Translations under genes and position numbers: made by a program
The notes under the pieces: generated by a model
The model's input: the letters and a program-made list of their open reading frames with translations, nothing else
Told to the model about the DNA's origin: nothing
The model's database searches: none
Assembly (NCBI GenBank): GCA_036426205.1
Contig: CM071568.1
Location: 45,599,171-45,663,170 of the forward strand
Direction of reading: 5' to 3'
DNA: 64,000 nt
Source: Ascaphus truei
Taxonomy: Eukaryota > Chordata > Amphibia > Anura > Ascaphidae
In this document: one piece after another, positions 1-12,109 of the stretch
Layout: each line of letters begins with the position of its first letter
Numbering within the stretch: position 1 is the stretch's first letter

Positions 1-210
1 CACATGGTTAACAAGAATATGTCCAAGATAAAATAGTTTGTTTTAAAATAACAAATCCCAAATATATACTGCGGGTCACAAAGGCAGAAAACGTTTAATT
101 GAATAAATCCAATAATCGCACAAAGGAAATGTGCAGTAGGTAGCAACTATGCAGGCTGGTGATTGTATGACATCTTAAAACAAACATCCCCCGTTACTTA
201 TTTTCAACAG

Positions 211-256
211 AAAAAAAAAAAAAAAAAAAAAATAATTATATATATATATATATCAT
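211..256. repeat. poly-A run followed by (TA)n
   Basis: Twenty-two consecutive A, then a short AT-rich spacer and TA dinucleotides to about 253. Confidence 0.9.
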
Positions 257-260
257 ATAA

Positions 261-385
261 AAATATTACTTGTGAGCACATTCACATGTCTTAGACAGGT
301 CTGCGACCCTGCTTTTCGCCATTATCACCTGGCATACAGTGCTTCCACTGCAGCAAGGGATTCTGGGAAATGACATGCAAAATAT
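261..385 (+). repeat. Dispersed repeat, family G
   Basis: About 120 bp sharing order and wording with 35421-35545 and with a minus-strand copy around 51868-52812: a segment with cagacaggtctgc, then ccattatc, then ccactgcag and gattctggg followed by gacatgcaaa. Class unknown; no clear terminal repeats. Confidence 0.6.
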
Positions 386-2235
386 ATATATATAACAGTC
401 TGACAGGATAAATTAGTGACCGCATGCAAGTAGCCCTTTCTACTGATTATTTCACCAAATCTGCACTCCATGACTTTAAGCTTGCGTTTTTGAAATCTGA
501 ATCAGGCAACAGGGGGAAACCAAAAGATCATATCTTCTATAAACAAGGAAAGAGCTTAATTTGAGTCATTCTGAAAATATCTTTAAACCCAATTAGAATA
601 CAATTTGTTTGTTTTAGATGCCATATACGCATTCACATGTGTAATCTTATACAGTATACTGGCTGCAAGAAGAAATGTTCATTAAAAGTAAACATCTATT
701 TCCAGTTGTATTAATGTTTGACCACTTCAAACGCCTCTGAAACTTGCCAACGGCCAACACACTTTATGCATTTATAAAATGAACCTCTAGGATGCTGGTA
801 AATGCCAACCTGCTTTTCCTCTTTTCTTGTAATAAAAAAAATATGTTTCATCAGTTTGATCACACAATTTATTGTGAAGTCGCATATTTCTTATACTACA
901 CAACCTTAATAAAATATTTGTATGGGTTGTAAATAATTTCCACAATTATCAGTTTTCTCATTGCTTAATCACTGGAGCATATTTTACCATCCTCCTTCCT
1001 TGGTGAAACAGGTCTTGTAGTATTTGCTTTAGTGATCTAGTGGCTTATTGGTCCATATTCTTAAGAACAATTTCATAATAGGGTTTGCATTCAAGTTAAA
1101 CGTTTGTCGGTGGTAATGCAATTAGAATTGCACATCTAACACCCAATCTTTTTCTCCCTTTCCTTAATTTAAAAAAAAAAAAAAAAATGATGTTTACAAG
1201 ACAAAGAAAGAAGTTACATGGGCGAGTGCTTTCACTCCACTACAATCCCAACATACCTTGTCATTGGGACGGAGTATTTTTTATATTTTTTTTGCGTGCC
1301 TTTAAAATACACAATAATACTAAAATACACTATAAGGCCTCTTTCAACAGAGGGCTAATATGGTGGGCAAGGAGAGGGTAAACCTTCCCTACCCTATAAC
1401 CAGACTTGTATCGAGTGCACGCATACGTCCTTTTCCATTGTGAATTTCCACATAGGAAACAAAACCACTTGCCATACTCGTCGAAGCTGCCCTTCACATG
1501 TTGGTTCAATACATTCCATGCACTCTATGTCACTGACCTAGAATAAGTCACTCACAGGGCCGAGCTCCAGGATCTGTTAATCATTTGGGCAATCAGTGAA
1601 TACCAGCACTTGGAGAGCTGATATTTATTTCATTTGGAATGCTTCCATCTTAAATCAGATATCCAAGCAACTAGCTCATAAACGTTATTCAATAGCAGGG
1701 GGCGGGGGGGAGTGTTATCTCGAAGAAGATTAAAATTGTGATATGCTACAAAAATGACGGTACCATAAAAGAGTGGCTTTCTAGTGCTTGAAGGAGCAGA
1801 TCACAGAAAGTTACAAGGTTTTTGAACAGATGAATACTTTAGAGGCAGGTTCTGTTTGTGTTCAGTTGTGCACTTTCAACGCGCTACTGGTTACCGGAGA
1901 AGCCTTGAAGATTGGTAGTTGTGTTGCAGGTTGCGATGCTATTTGAAGCGTTAACATGAAGGTTCTTCTACGGAGAGGTCTGAAGCCGAGACTTACAGTA
2001 CGACATCATGAAAACGGCTGTACGCCAACATATATGAAGAAATGCCTTGGTAACCCAACCCAGCAAAACATTCCTCATGGGCCCGACTTAAAATGATATG
2101 ACGCACCGGTACCAACCCCAAACTATGGTTGGCATATGTAACATAGTTACATAGTTACATAGTAACATACTCACCCTTAATGAAATCCCCTGTGCCGCCG
2201 ACTTTGAAAAATGAATAAAACGCCGCTGAAAGGCT
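386..2235. other. Unassigned AT-rich intronic DNA
   Basis: I see no coding signal, RNA gene or structured repeat beyond short A-runs (for example 1171-1186). Confidence 0.5.
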
Positions 2236-2423
2236 GGGCTTCTCAACTTCAGTCCTCAAGACCCCACAACGGGTCAGGTTTTAAAGGATATCCCTGCTTC
2301 AGCACAGGTGGCTCAAAAAGTCCCTGCTTCAACACAGGTGGCCCAACACCTGTGCTGAAGCTGGGATATGCTGAGAAGCTGACCTGTCTGGGGGTCTTGA
2401 GGACTGGAGTTGAGCACCTCTGC
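2236..2423. mobile_element. Palindromic hAT-like MITE (family P), copy 1
   Basis: The left arm reads tcctcaagacc, gtcaggttt, ggatatccctgcttcagc; the right arm gives the reverse complement, ending cttgaggactggagttgagc. Seven or more related copies lie in the window. The left terminus is eroded and no clear target duplication is visible here. Confidence 0.75.
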
Positions 2424-3100
2424 TGTAGGGGGATTTCACCACGAAAATGGTCTGAGGTTCACGATAAAGCCACAAGACGACAGAAAGCAGCCCCGCAAAC
2501 ATAGCAGCAAACAGTGGTGATCATCAAGGGACCCACAGGGCACAGTTTTCAATGAGTCCAAACACGAAAAGTTAACAGAACCGAAATGTTTCTCCCACAC
2601 CAATGTTCCCTCAATAGAATGGCCAAATGGATATTGCCTCCAACAATGTGCTTAAGTGACACAAACAACGTAACTTTATTTGAGCAACTCCGCCACTTTC
2701 CCAGTGAATGCCGCTGCTACTGAAAATTGGTTAAATAGGTTGCACTGTCAAAGTCCGTGTGCCTTTCTATAGCACCACCTGTCAAAGAGTGGCCATAAAC
2801 GTGGTACTTTTATTGTAATGTCAACCTTGCTCTTCAAGGACCACTTTAAATCATTAGTTGAAATGCTATAAGAAACCTTTAACATTTTGATTATATGTCA
2901 TTGTAAATAAATTGCCATTTGGGAAATATTGGCATTTAAATTACATCAATATTTTTCTATCATAGAACACAACTGAATAATTTCAGAATTGGGTTTGCAG
3001 CCAAGTTACATATTACTGGTGGAAATGCAACTGGAATTGTACAGCTAACATTATAATCCTTTTCACCCCTTTCACAAATTGACATTGTTACTTGTTTTTA

Positions 3101-3141
<41 letters not shown>

Positions 3142-3985
3142 TACCCAGTGAAGTTGAGATTGAATTGTGTAATTATTGAACTGTACTATGTTTAATGCAG
3201 AAAATAAATGTTTGTTAATAAAACATTAAAATGTAATGTTAATTACTGTAAATATTAGGCCTACATTTCTGCAACTACCGAGGCTTAAACATGGAGAATG
3301 ATTAAACCCGTTGCTGTTTGGCGGTTCCTGCACAGAGCAAACAGTTTATTTTATTATGCACATGAATACATACAGATGACATACAGTATAAAGATGGGTG
3401 TGCTGCGAGGGCTCTTCATGCATCGTTTTAATTGACATCAACACATTAAAACCAACTTTTTCCACTGTTTCTGCAAGAATAAGCAGTTTATTCTGAGCGG
3501 TCCCAGGAGTCTGTTGTTATTGAAACCAGAAATGATGCACAACAGTTTTCTAAATCCCTTGCTCTATTCTGAGTTTAAGATTCCAGAGCGTTATCTTCCT
3601 TTGCCTGGTTCCTATTGGTCGAGGGAAGAGGATTAGCCCTATTTGAAGGATAAACAACGCCAATTGAACTGCCATGATCTGTAGTGCAGATTTGAAGTCC
3701 GTGTCTAGTAGATATTCTTGGATTAAATTACTGGTGCAAGATGCATTTGAAGCTTTTTAGACACATATAGCTGTACAGATGTATTGGCATTACACATATA
3801 AATCTATTAAGCACTATTTTCTTTAAGCCTCCTCCTAAATGTATTATTTGTTGCATTTGATATGATTTAAAATTTAAGTATTTTCGTAAATAAGCAGTCA
3901 CCAAGACTTCGAGGCAATCCAAGAGGCACTTTAAAAAAAAAATGTTTTTGTTTTAATACATGCAGCCTTTGATTACCTTTATTGA
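2424..3985. other. Unassigned intronic DNA with (ATT)n near 3109-3140
   Basis: Contains a run of roughly ten TAT/ATT triplets. No gene or recognised transposon otherwise. Confidence 0.5.
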
Positions 3986-3989
3986 AAAC

Positions 3990-4090
3990 TAATTCTCTAA
4001 GCTGCTGATCGTCGATTCGTTCCCCCGTGATCGATCAGCAAAATCCTGTTTCCCAGGGTTCACTAAATGGCTGCCTTTCAGTTTCAATCA
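3990..4090. repeat. Dispersed repeat with CGATCGATC hairpin (family H), copy 1
   Basis: Holds a hairpin with arms around tgctgatcg and cgatcagca separated by a loop containing gttcccccgtg, followed by ggttcactaaatggc. Related wording recurs at 28850-28960 and 50870-51010. The extent of the family is unclear. Confidence 0.45.
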
Positions 4091-4527
4091 ATCAATCCTT
4101 CAGTCAGAGTAACTCAGCAGCTACAATGTATTATATCACTAAGGTAACATGATCTATTATTAGTTTGCTGCTCAAACTGCTGGGAATATTGGTAACAAAT
4201 TATCAAAAACAAGAAAATGTTGCAAAGATCTTGTAGTGCTTGGGAGGTGGGCTAAAACCTGCTATAGAAATCAAACGATGCTCAGTATATAAAAAAAATG
4301 GCATTAAGAGTTGAATTCGTTGTTTTTTTTTTAATGTGGTATTATCTAATACTACAGAATTGATTTCTTTAAAAAAAAAAAAAAAAACTCCACATGTAGT
4401 ATATTGCATGGATTGCTCCTTTAACCTAATACTAGTGGTAATGCACTTCTAAGCATTTTAACTTTCCCACAATGGATAAGAAACGGATGACTGCATGTAT
4501 ACGTCTTGCACAGTTCCCCTCCTGCTT

Positions 4528-4835
4528 CAGGCTAGGTCTCCGCTGCAGTGCCCGGACAAGAGCCGCGGCCCACTACCTACATTGCCCGCAGTGTTGTGCG
4601 CACAGATTTCTCTGAAGACATGAAATCTGTGCTCACAACTTGCGACGGAGCGCTGGCCACGTCCCAGGCGTTTCAGCCAATGAGGACGAACCTGCCGGGT
4701 GAATCATGGCCGCGTCCCCCATCATGCCCCCCTGTTTTTCCCCCCTGCAGCTCACCGCAGACCAGGGATCTCAGCTGCATGCGCCGCCAGCCTGGCAGGC
4801 ACGCGTGCAGCGCAGACACCGGGGCCACAGCCCAA
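4528..4835. mobile_element. GC-rich TIR element, family E, copy 1
   Basis: Starts taggctaggtctccgctg and ends ggggccacagcc, an imperfect terminal inverted repeat. Internal blocks gcgacggagcgct, cagccaatgagg and cctgccgggtga are shared with 30110-30450. An 18-bp hairpin (arms 4593-4610 and 4622-4639, 17 of 18 pairing) sits before the shared gcgacggagcgct block. Apparent open frames are unlikely to be genes. Confidence 0.65.
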
Positions 4836-5207
4836 CACTTTTTAAATGTCAAGTTAAATGTAACTAAACTGCAGACAAGGATTCTGGGTAATGACATGCA
4901 AATGAGCACACCCTCAACTTTTTAGCTTCCTATGCCTTTTAAACAAGAATGTTTCCTTGATGTATTATACCGTTTGCACAGCAAAGCATTAGTGAAAGTA
5001 AACAATTAGGCCTATATTAGGCCTATATTAAGAGAGATATGAAGCATGTTGTAAATTATGGAACGGACATTGAAAAACAAATCGAAGCTTCGAGCTGACC
5101 AGGTAAAGTCATTTTATTGCAACTCAAAATATATGTGGAATAGTGGGACAGCTCATACAGAAACTGAAAAGCCTAAAAGCCAGTGGACATGTAACAACTG
5201 TTAGAGA

Positions 5208-7545
5208 AAGAGGTGGTGCCAACATCATTTCTGATTACTCGCTCCCTTTCTAACAAGTTCCTCTCTGTACATGACTTCTTTCTCTCTCACTCTCTGCTCC
5301 TCTTTGCAATAACTGAAAACTGTCTCACTCAGTCTGACTCTGCTCTGGAAGCTGCTCTCTCTTATGGTGGCCTTTCTTTCTCCTACACTCCGCGCCCCTA
5401 TGGCAGGTGTGTAGCTCCTCCTCTCCTCTCTCTGCCGTTACCGAACCCTTCCTATTTCTCCCTCTCTTGCTTTTCCCTCCTTTGAGGCTCACACTGTCCA
5501 GATCTTCTCTCCTCTCCCTGTTCACGTGGCACTCATCTATCGCCCACCTACCTCTACTCATCCCCCTTCTGTCTTTCTCTCTCACTTTGAATCCTGGATC
5601 TCCTTCTGTCTCTCCTCAGACTCGCCTGTTCTTCTCCTTGGGGACTTCAACTGCCACATTGATGATCCCTCTCTCCCTTGGGCTTCCCGCTTTCTCTCTC
5701 TAACCTCTTCGTTTGGCCTTCAACAGTTGACTGCAGCCAGCACCCAGAAGGATGGCCACTACCTAGACCTGAAAAACTTCTCTCTCTGATTGCTCCATTT
5801 CCCCTTTTCCTCTATCTGACCATCACCTCATCATTTTCTCTCTCTCGCTTCTCCCCTTCTCCATCTTCCCCTCGTTTTTACAGAAACCTGCGCTCTATTA
5901 ACCTACCAGCCTTTGATTCCACTTTACGCTCCTCCCTATCCTCTCTCAGTTCTACTCCAGACCCTGACAACCTGGTCAGGAACTACAAGTCTGCCTTATC
6001 CTCCTCTCTCGATCAACATGCCCCGCTTTCTCTCTGCCGTCCCCACCATTCTAACCCCAGACCCTGGATAAATTCCCACACGCGCATGCTGTGTTCCTCC
6101 ACTCGTTCCTCTGAACAACTCTGGAGGAAATCTCATACTCTCGCAAACTTCCTTCACTACACATTTATGCTGTCCTGTTTCAACTCTGCCCTCTCTCAGG
6201 CTAAACAAACCTACTTTTCTTCACTAATCAACACACACAAGTCTAACCCACGCCAACTCTTCTCTGTCTTTGACTCTCTACTCAGACCACTCTAAGCTGT
6301 CTCTTCTTCTTCTGCCATCTCACCTAAGGACTTTGCTGACAATTTTAAGGAAAAGGTGGAATCCATATGTCAGAACATCCCCTCTGTTTCCTCCTCCCAT
6401 CCCTCACCGCTTCCTAACTCTCCTCCTGCCTTCCTTGACTCTTTTTCCGCTGTCTCGGAGGAGAATGTGTCACTGCTGATCTCCTCTTCTCCCTCTACCA
6501 CCTGCCCTCTTAACCCCATTCCCTCCCATCTCCTAAAACCTCTTGCTCCTTCTATAATCCCTAACGCTCACACACATTTTTAACTCCTCCTTCTACTGTG
6601 GTACCTTTCCCTCCTCCTTCAAACATGCAACAGTTATACCACTATCAAAAGCAGCAAGCTTGACCCTACCTGTCTTTCTAACTATCGACCTGTCTCCCTC
6701 GTGCCTTTTGCCTCTAAACTCCATGAACGTCTTGTATTCTCTCGCTTGCTTCATTTTCTCAACACCTATTCTCTCCTAGACCCTCTACAATCTGGCTTCC
6801 GCACTGCTCACTCCACGGAAACAGCCCTCACTAAAATAACTAATGACCTCCATGCTGCCAAAGACAGAGGTTATTACACTCTGCTCATATTACTTGACCT
6901 CTCTGCAGCATTTGACACCGTGGACCACCCTCTTCTCCTTCACATTCTCCATACTCCTGGTATTCATAACAACACTCTATCCTGGATCTCCTCCTACCTC
7001 TCCCATCATACTTTCAGTGTCTCTTTTGCTAACACCTCCTCCGTCGATCTCTCTGTGGGGGTACCCCAGGGCTCTGTCCTGGGACCTCTTCTCTTTTCTC
7101 TGTACACACTTTGTCTAGGTGTCCTAATCACATCTCTTGGGTTTAAATATCACCTCTATGCTGACGACACAAATGTACTTTTCAACCTCTGACCTTACAC
7201 CTGCTGTACAAACCAAAGTTTCTGAATGTCTCTCTGCGATATCATCCTGGATGGCCATCCGCCGACTTAAACTTAACATGGCAAAAACAGAGCTCCTCAT
7301 ATCTCATCCCAAACCTGGCCCCACTACCTCTTTCCATATTACTGTTGGAAGTTCTTTCATACACCACGTAGCACAAGCACACTGCTTAGGGGTCACACTC
7401 GACTGTAATCTCTTCGAAGCACGGACTCCTCTTCTACAATGTTACATTTATGTCTCAAGCACTAATTTATATGATTGTCACGTGTATTACTACTGTGAAG
7501 CGCTATGTACATTAATGGCGCTATATAAATAAAGACATACATGTA
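5208..7545 (+). mobile_element. L2-type LINE, 5'-truncated, frameshifted
   Basis: Fragments of one LINE ORF2 appear in order. An APE-type endonuclease piece contains LLLGDFNCHIDDP (about 5630-5670). The reverse transcriptase has SAAFDTVDH (near 6905), GVPQGSVLGPLLF (near 7060) and the catalytic YADDT at 7157-7171. The frame changes several times, with stops near 6294, 6581 and 7192, so no functional protein results. The 3' end has the family tail with gcgctatataaataaa, also seen alone elsewhere in the window. L2 elements copy themselves by target-primed reverse transcription; this copy is dead. Confidence 0.9.
5525..7195 (+). pseudogene. LINE ORF2 remains: endonuclease and reverse transcriptase
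   Basis: Coding remains of the LINE at 5208-7545. The endonuclease segment is about 5526-5789; connecting sequence is split between frames to about 6580. The RT palm segment is 6701-7192 and carries the conserved palm motifs including the YADD box. Part of the thumb continues after a frameshift at about 7190-7400 (SWMAIRRLKLNMAKTELL). Several indels and stops make it a pseudogene. Confidence 0.85.
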
Positions 7546-8313
7546 CATGGCACCCGACTTATCTTGGCTCATGGACCTGCTGCTGTAACCTTGTCTAATA
7601 AACATAGAGCATTAAAAATATGCCTACTGAAATGTGCAGAGGAACTTTAAAACATGCTCAATAGCTTTTATAGAAAGTGCCCAGCTTCTTTTTAGTAAAC
7701 AGTGATTTCTAATTGACAATAAACCAGGCCATATACCAGATAGTTGTAATTCACCTTTACTACTCTATAAAACTTAGAAAAACACTCTTAAAGTCCACAG
7801 CACTGAGCCAAGTGTAATGTGAACCAACATACAAACAAGAGTTGAACGTAAAGAACACATTGTTTGCTTTCTAAACCAAAAGATCTAAAACCAGAGACAT
7901 AACATAAAACAGACAGATCCTCAGTGCACATCCAGTAAAACTTATACACGGTACAGAGCCTAAATATACATGTATAGATAACTATGAAATAAAATGGTCT
8001 TTTAGTTTAACATTTTGGCCAAATTGTTGTAAGCCCCTGAGCCACTGCACGGTAGACCACATCTCAAGGGTCCCTAACACTAATATAAATTCTTAATAAC
8101 CCGTGCATTACCAGGAAGAATGATTTATAATAAATCTGTCAAAATTAGTTGCATAGTTCTAAGTCTGATTGAAGCTTTTATTAACCTGTACATTACCAGG
8201 AAAAGCACTCTGTATTAGATTTGTCAATATGAGCTTGTAGGTGTCCTGTATGTAAACCAAAAGATCACAGGTTTTAAAATGAGCAATGCAGCACATATGC
8301 ATGCGTGCGCGCG

Positions 8314-8318
<5 letters not shown>
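7546..8318. other. Unassigned intronic DNA
   Basis: A-rich sequence with no recognisable gene or repeat structure. Confidence 0.45.

Positions 8319-8353
<35 letters not shown>
8319..8353. repeat. (CA)n microsatellite
   Basis: About 17 uninterrupted AC units, preceded by an alternating GC/GT purine-pyrimidine stretch (8302-8318). Confidence 0.95.
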
Positions 8354-8354
<1 letters not shown>

Positions 8355-8355
8355 C

Positions 8356-8397
8356 CGATACCATTCTGTGGCTAACGTTAGCCACAGAACGGTATCG
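8356..8397. repeat. 42-bp near-perfect loopless palindrome
   Basis: Centred on taacgtta (8373-8380). Twenty of 21 positions pair; the single mismatch is 8363/8390. It abuts the CA microsatellite. Confidence 0.9.
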
Positions 8398-8399
8398 AC

Positions 8400-9350
8400 T
8401 ATTTGTTTTTGACACTATTAAGCTCGGCTAACACGGTACAGATACACACACACACACTTGGCAGGGCTCTCGTTATCTACTGTTGTAACTTTATGGCATC
8501 ACATTCACATCCATTTCATTGCACAACATGCGGGCGCTTTCTAAAAAAATCCCTGTATATATTCTATATTTGTATTTATAACACACATATATACCTACAG
8601 TACATATAAATGCACACGTATATAAATATATTTATGCATGGGGGTTTTATTCCCAGATAAGACATGCTCCTAGTTTAAATGACTCCTTGTGTTCTTTAAT
8701 GTTAATGTTTAATCAAAGCCTCACCAATACGCTGGTTTACATTACCGAGGCCCAAGTTACTTGAAACTTGTTAAATGCAATTAAAAAACGTTTATTTATT
8801 TTTTTGCCCTAAATGTTCCTAAAACATTATTAGAAATCTAAAGCATATGGTAAATACTGATGAGTTATAGAGTTGGGAATAAGACCACATTTTTGAAACA
8901 TGAGTAATTATAATGAATGCCAAGCCAGGAGCATCCATATATTTCCTGGGTGTTTTTCCATCAGCGTCTCTCTTTTTTTTTTTTAATTAACTCCGAGGAT
9001 CCAGCAACACTACTAAAATACACCCCAAAAAAACAACCACTATAAGCAACTGCTTAGATATAACATCCTTTAATCTTCTTCAAACACCATGAACATTTTT
9101 TTATTGCCAACACATGTAAAAAAAAAATATATAAAACACCAGAATGTAAACTGAACTGCCCTCTGATTAATAACTGTGCCCGTATGGAACAACCTAGCAA
9201 GCGACTTTGACAGGCTCACTGTAATGTTTGACAACAATGTACATTATTAAAAGGCTGATATATCCGTATATGGTGCGACACAAATGCAGAAATAGTAAGG
9301 TTTAAAAGAGCAGTCCTGCCCACTCTATTATTTTATATTGTTTACATGTA
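8400..9350. other. Unassigned intronic DNA
   Basis: AT-rich, short TA runs and homopolymers only. Confidence 0.45.
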
Positions 9351-9354
9351 TAGG

Positions 9355-9645
9355 AAGCAGGGTATCTACGGAGCGTTTATTTCAGCCCGGGCACCTACTA
9401 CTTCCTGAGATACTTACTGTACCTGGGAAGGTGCCGGCGAAGTCGTCCCTCCAAGGAAAAGTTAAATGGTGGTTTAAATATCGGCGTCAAGCAGACCAAT
9501 AGGAAGCAACAATGTCATTTGTGGCGGTTTCCTATTGGCCTGCGTCACAAGGGGGGTTTTAAACTTCCATGAAGTATCGGCAGCACGTTCCCCAGAAAGT
9601 ATTTCAGAAACTAGGGGGTCCCGAAAGGTGAAATTACCATGAGAA
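9355..9645. repeat. Dispersed GC-rich repeat, family D, copy 1
   Basis: Shares with 29645-29995 the pattern of paired 'ccaataggaa' and 'tcctattggcc' boxes around a CpG-containing spacer and a ttttaaac-type junction. Related pieces lie at 13035-13240 and 31490-31840. Probably a nonautonomous DNA element; class undetermined. Confidence 0.5.
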
Positions 9646-9649
9646 GGCG

Positions 9650-10780
9650 GGACGGAGGTGGCGAGTGAACTGCAACTTTTCTTCTCACCATTATACATAC
9701 AAGATCCTTTTTTTTATTTATTTATTTTTTTTTTTTTTAAACTAGCTACTCCTATTAAAGAAATAATACCCCCAATGAAATTACATATCTTTTTTTTGTT
9801 TAACCTTACGTGGTCCAAGCAAGCTATAAAAAAACCAAAAAAAAACCCCAAAAAAATGGAAAAACAAATAGTCGAACGGTGAAAACTGCTGCTTTAAAAG
9901 TGCAAGTTACTCTTGCAACTAGAAAGGTGTTGAAAATGCACTGCTTACCACTGCACTCAGGGTTACTCTTCTATTGACGGTGATAAAACACGAGTACATA
10001 ATGGTAGTAAAGGCTTGCAAGTCATTTTACTGTAAATTTTTATTTATATATTTGTTGATAATGGCAACTAGATATAGTTCCCCAAAGAACCTGAAAGCCC
10101 AGTATACAATAAATACTCTTTGACAAATCGCTATCTTAGCGCACAACACGTTAGAGGTATATCCACACTCCTCCATGTTGTTCACCATCAATAACGATTA
10201 ATTTTATTACCACCTTTGCTTAGCCCCAGACTATTTTGGCATTTGCTGTGCTCCGTTTTTCTCTCCATGTGGAAACTTTCTCTGTTTACATTTCGGCTGG
10301 ACGCACGCATCCAAGGACGGTGCACACCAGTAACGCGAGTACAATCTTTTCTTCATGAAGATTGAAGTGATGAGAATTATACTCTAGGGTTTTGCCTATT
10401 ATAGGGGCATGCTGAATCACTACTGTTCCAACACAACAGTGGTTGATTCTGGTAGTGCTCCACTTACAGGCATTATTTAACCCATCAATGAGTTCTTCTA
10501 TCAAGTCTATCAAGTCATACGAACTGGTGTGTTCTATATATACCTGTCCTTTATCCATTTGAGACTTTCATCTATGGTGTTGTTATCCCTAACTCAGATG
10601 CACTGATGCCTGAGATCGTTTTCTCTATTTTTCACTATACAATAAAATAGCTTTTCGCCCCTCCACAGTACCAGGGGAAATGAAAAAGGTACACAATTGA
10701 AAAGTATGCGTTCATCTTCAGACCTGGAGCGCAAGAGAGCGTAGCAATGCATAGCTTTTCCAGCATCGTCATCCTCTTAC
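9650..10780. other. Unassigned intronic DNA
   Basis: A 90-codon minus-strand open frame (10286-10558) matches no protein I recognise and lacks supporting signals, so it is not called a gene. Confidence 0.45.
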
Positions 10781-10799
10781 AAAAAGGTCCACATACAGG

Positions 10800-11230
10800 C
10801 AGGGCCGGCGTGAAAGCGGTGCCACTGCAACAAGCCCCGCGCTTACAGAGGCCCTGCTCTCTCCCCCACAACATTTAAACTGATTGCCGGGGGAGAGCGC
10901 GAGGCCTCTGTATGTCGCTTATCTTCTCCGGCAGCATCCCCTACTGCAGGGCCCGACATTATGACTCCACGATGTCCAATGGTGTCACGTTGCCATTGCC
11001 ATGACAATATGATGCCTCATGGCATGCCCCATGATGTCCCATGATTGTAACGTCATGGCATCGAGTTGCCATGACAGAGTCGTGATAACTGGACTATGCA
11101 GGGGGAGATGCCGGGAGGAGGAGATGATGCCGATGGAGAAGGTAAGAGCTGATGCCCCGCACCAAGCTCAGCAAACATCCCAGCCGGCCCTGCACACAAG
11201 ACTGTGGGCCACATTCACAGAGCATGGCTA
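10800..11230. repeat. GC-rich dispersed repeat, family C, copy 1
   Basis: Contains a ttgccgggggagagcgcgaggcct block and repeated catgaca/tgatg-type CpG-rich stretches. The same kind of sequence, with gaggcctc and ccccggcatttaa, recurs at 14175-14430, 21270-21600 and 54045-54330. Confidence 0.5.
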
Positions 11231-11234
11231 ACCC

Positions 11235-11960
11235 TCAAGGCTTTTACAGGCCATTCATCTAAATGGGCTGTGAGGTGCCCTATGGTTCTGAATACTACAT
11301 CTGGCCCGGTAACCATTATTGTTACTTATTAAAAGTTTACAAAAAGTTTATTAAGTAGATGAGATGTTTAATTCAACAAACATGTTTCAGAAATGTGAAG
11401 ATGCAGAATAGCAGACTTACCAGGTGTAGTCTCCCCCAGCCCCTAGGAAATACTAGTAGTGTAAGGAGTTAATGGCCTTAACGGGTTAACTGTGTGGGCC
11501 CTCTCCCCTCACATGGTATAGAGTGACCTGGCCCAAAAAAGTCTCAGTACCTCCCTAGAGAGTATTAAGATTAATGTACCAAGGGTAGAAGCAAATAGTA
11601 TAAACACTATAAATATATCCTAACTGCGAATAGAGTTAAGTGTGACAAAGTGTGACGGGTATCATCAATGGCTGTTAATAAAGCTCCTGTATAAAGCTCC
11701 TGTTTGTACTATAACATTTCCTGCCGCCCATCATTATTCCATCAGCGCATCTACGCCCAACCTGCACGGATCCAGCACCCTGACAAGGTATGAGAGACTG
11801 AGTAACGCCGTGTGCATGGTCAACTGATGTAAACTCCGTACGGGCAAGGAGGGTTACACAGGTATTATATATCAATTGTTATAGGCACTCCAGGTCGCAT
11901 CTGTCTTTCCCCAATTAGCAGCGAAAAAGGGGTGAGTGACAGTGGGTGGGTTTAGTGCAC
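11235..11960. other. Intronic DNA next to the STK3 exon donor
   Basis: No feature recognised; the lowest bases of this stretch lead into the donor site of the exon. Confidence 0.45.
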
Positions 11961-11964
11961 ATAC

Positions 11965-12102
11965 CTGCAGAAGTTGGGTGGCAGTCGCTCTCTGCTCTGG
12001 ATTCTTCACCAAGCATTTCTTGACAAAATCTGTGAACTCATCTGACCAGAGCTCTGGCTTTCTAAATGTTGGTGGAGGATTTGTGGGAATCATGAAAATT
12101 GC
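11965..12102 (-). CDS. stk3: STK3 (MST2) internal exon, end of kinase domain
   Basis: Seen: a 138-bp minus-strand open segment translating to 46 residues, from [19 protein letters not shown] through [17 protein letters not shown]. It is preceded by a pyrimidine-rich tract and tag (acceptor just above 12102) and followed by gtatgt (donor at 11964-11963); 46 whole codons, so both introns are phase 0. Known: this is the C-lobe end of the Ste20-type kinase domain of the MST1/MST2 Hippo kinases, which phosphorylate LATS and MOB1 in the cytoplasm. The F-V-K-K-C-L-V-K-N wording fits human STK3 better than STK4, which as I recall has Q and S at two of these places. The kinase active-site motifs (HRD, DFG, APE) lie in earlier exons that I did not find. 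The open frame runs past the donor into intron, so the downstream residues are not coding. Alternative: STK4, or an isolated retained fragment; the intact splice sites argue for a live gene. Confidence 0.87.
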
Positions 12103-12109
12103 CTACGCA

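Larger units (their letters stand above)
1..11964 (-). other. Probable STK3 intron on the 3' side of the exon (runs off window)
   Basis: The following coding segment of the family (beginning HPFIK after QLLQ) was not recognised on the minus strand below 11965, so this stretch is read as intron. It holds one L2-type LINE, several MITE-like repeats and microsatellites. Confidence 0.55.

Noticed and set aside
10286..10558. 90-codon minus-strand frame with an acidic segment
   Set aside because: No family likeness, no supporting splice sites or conservation evidence.
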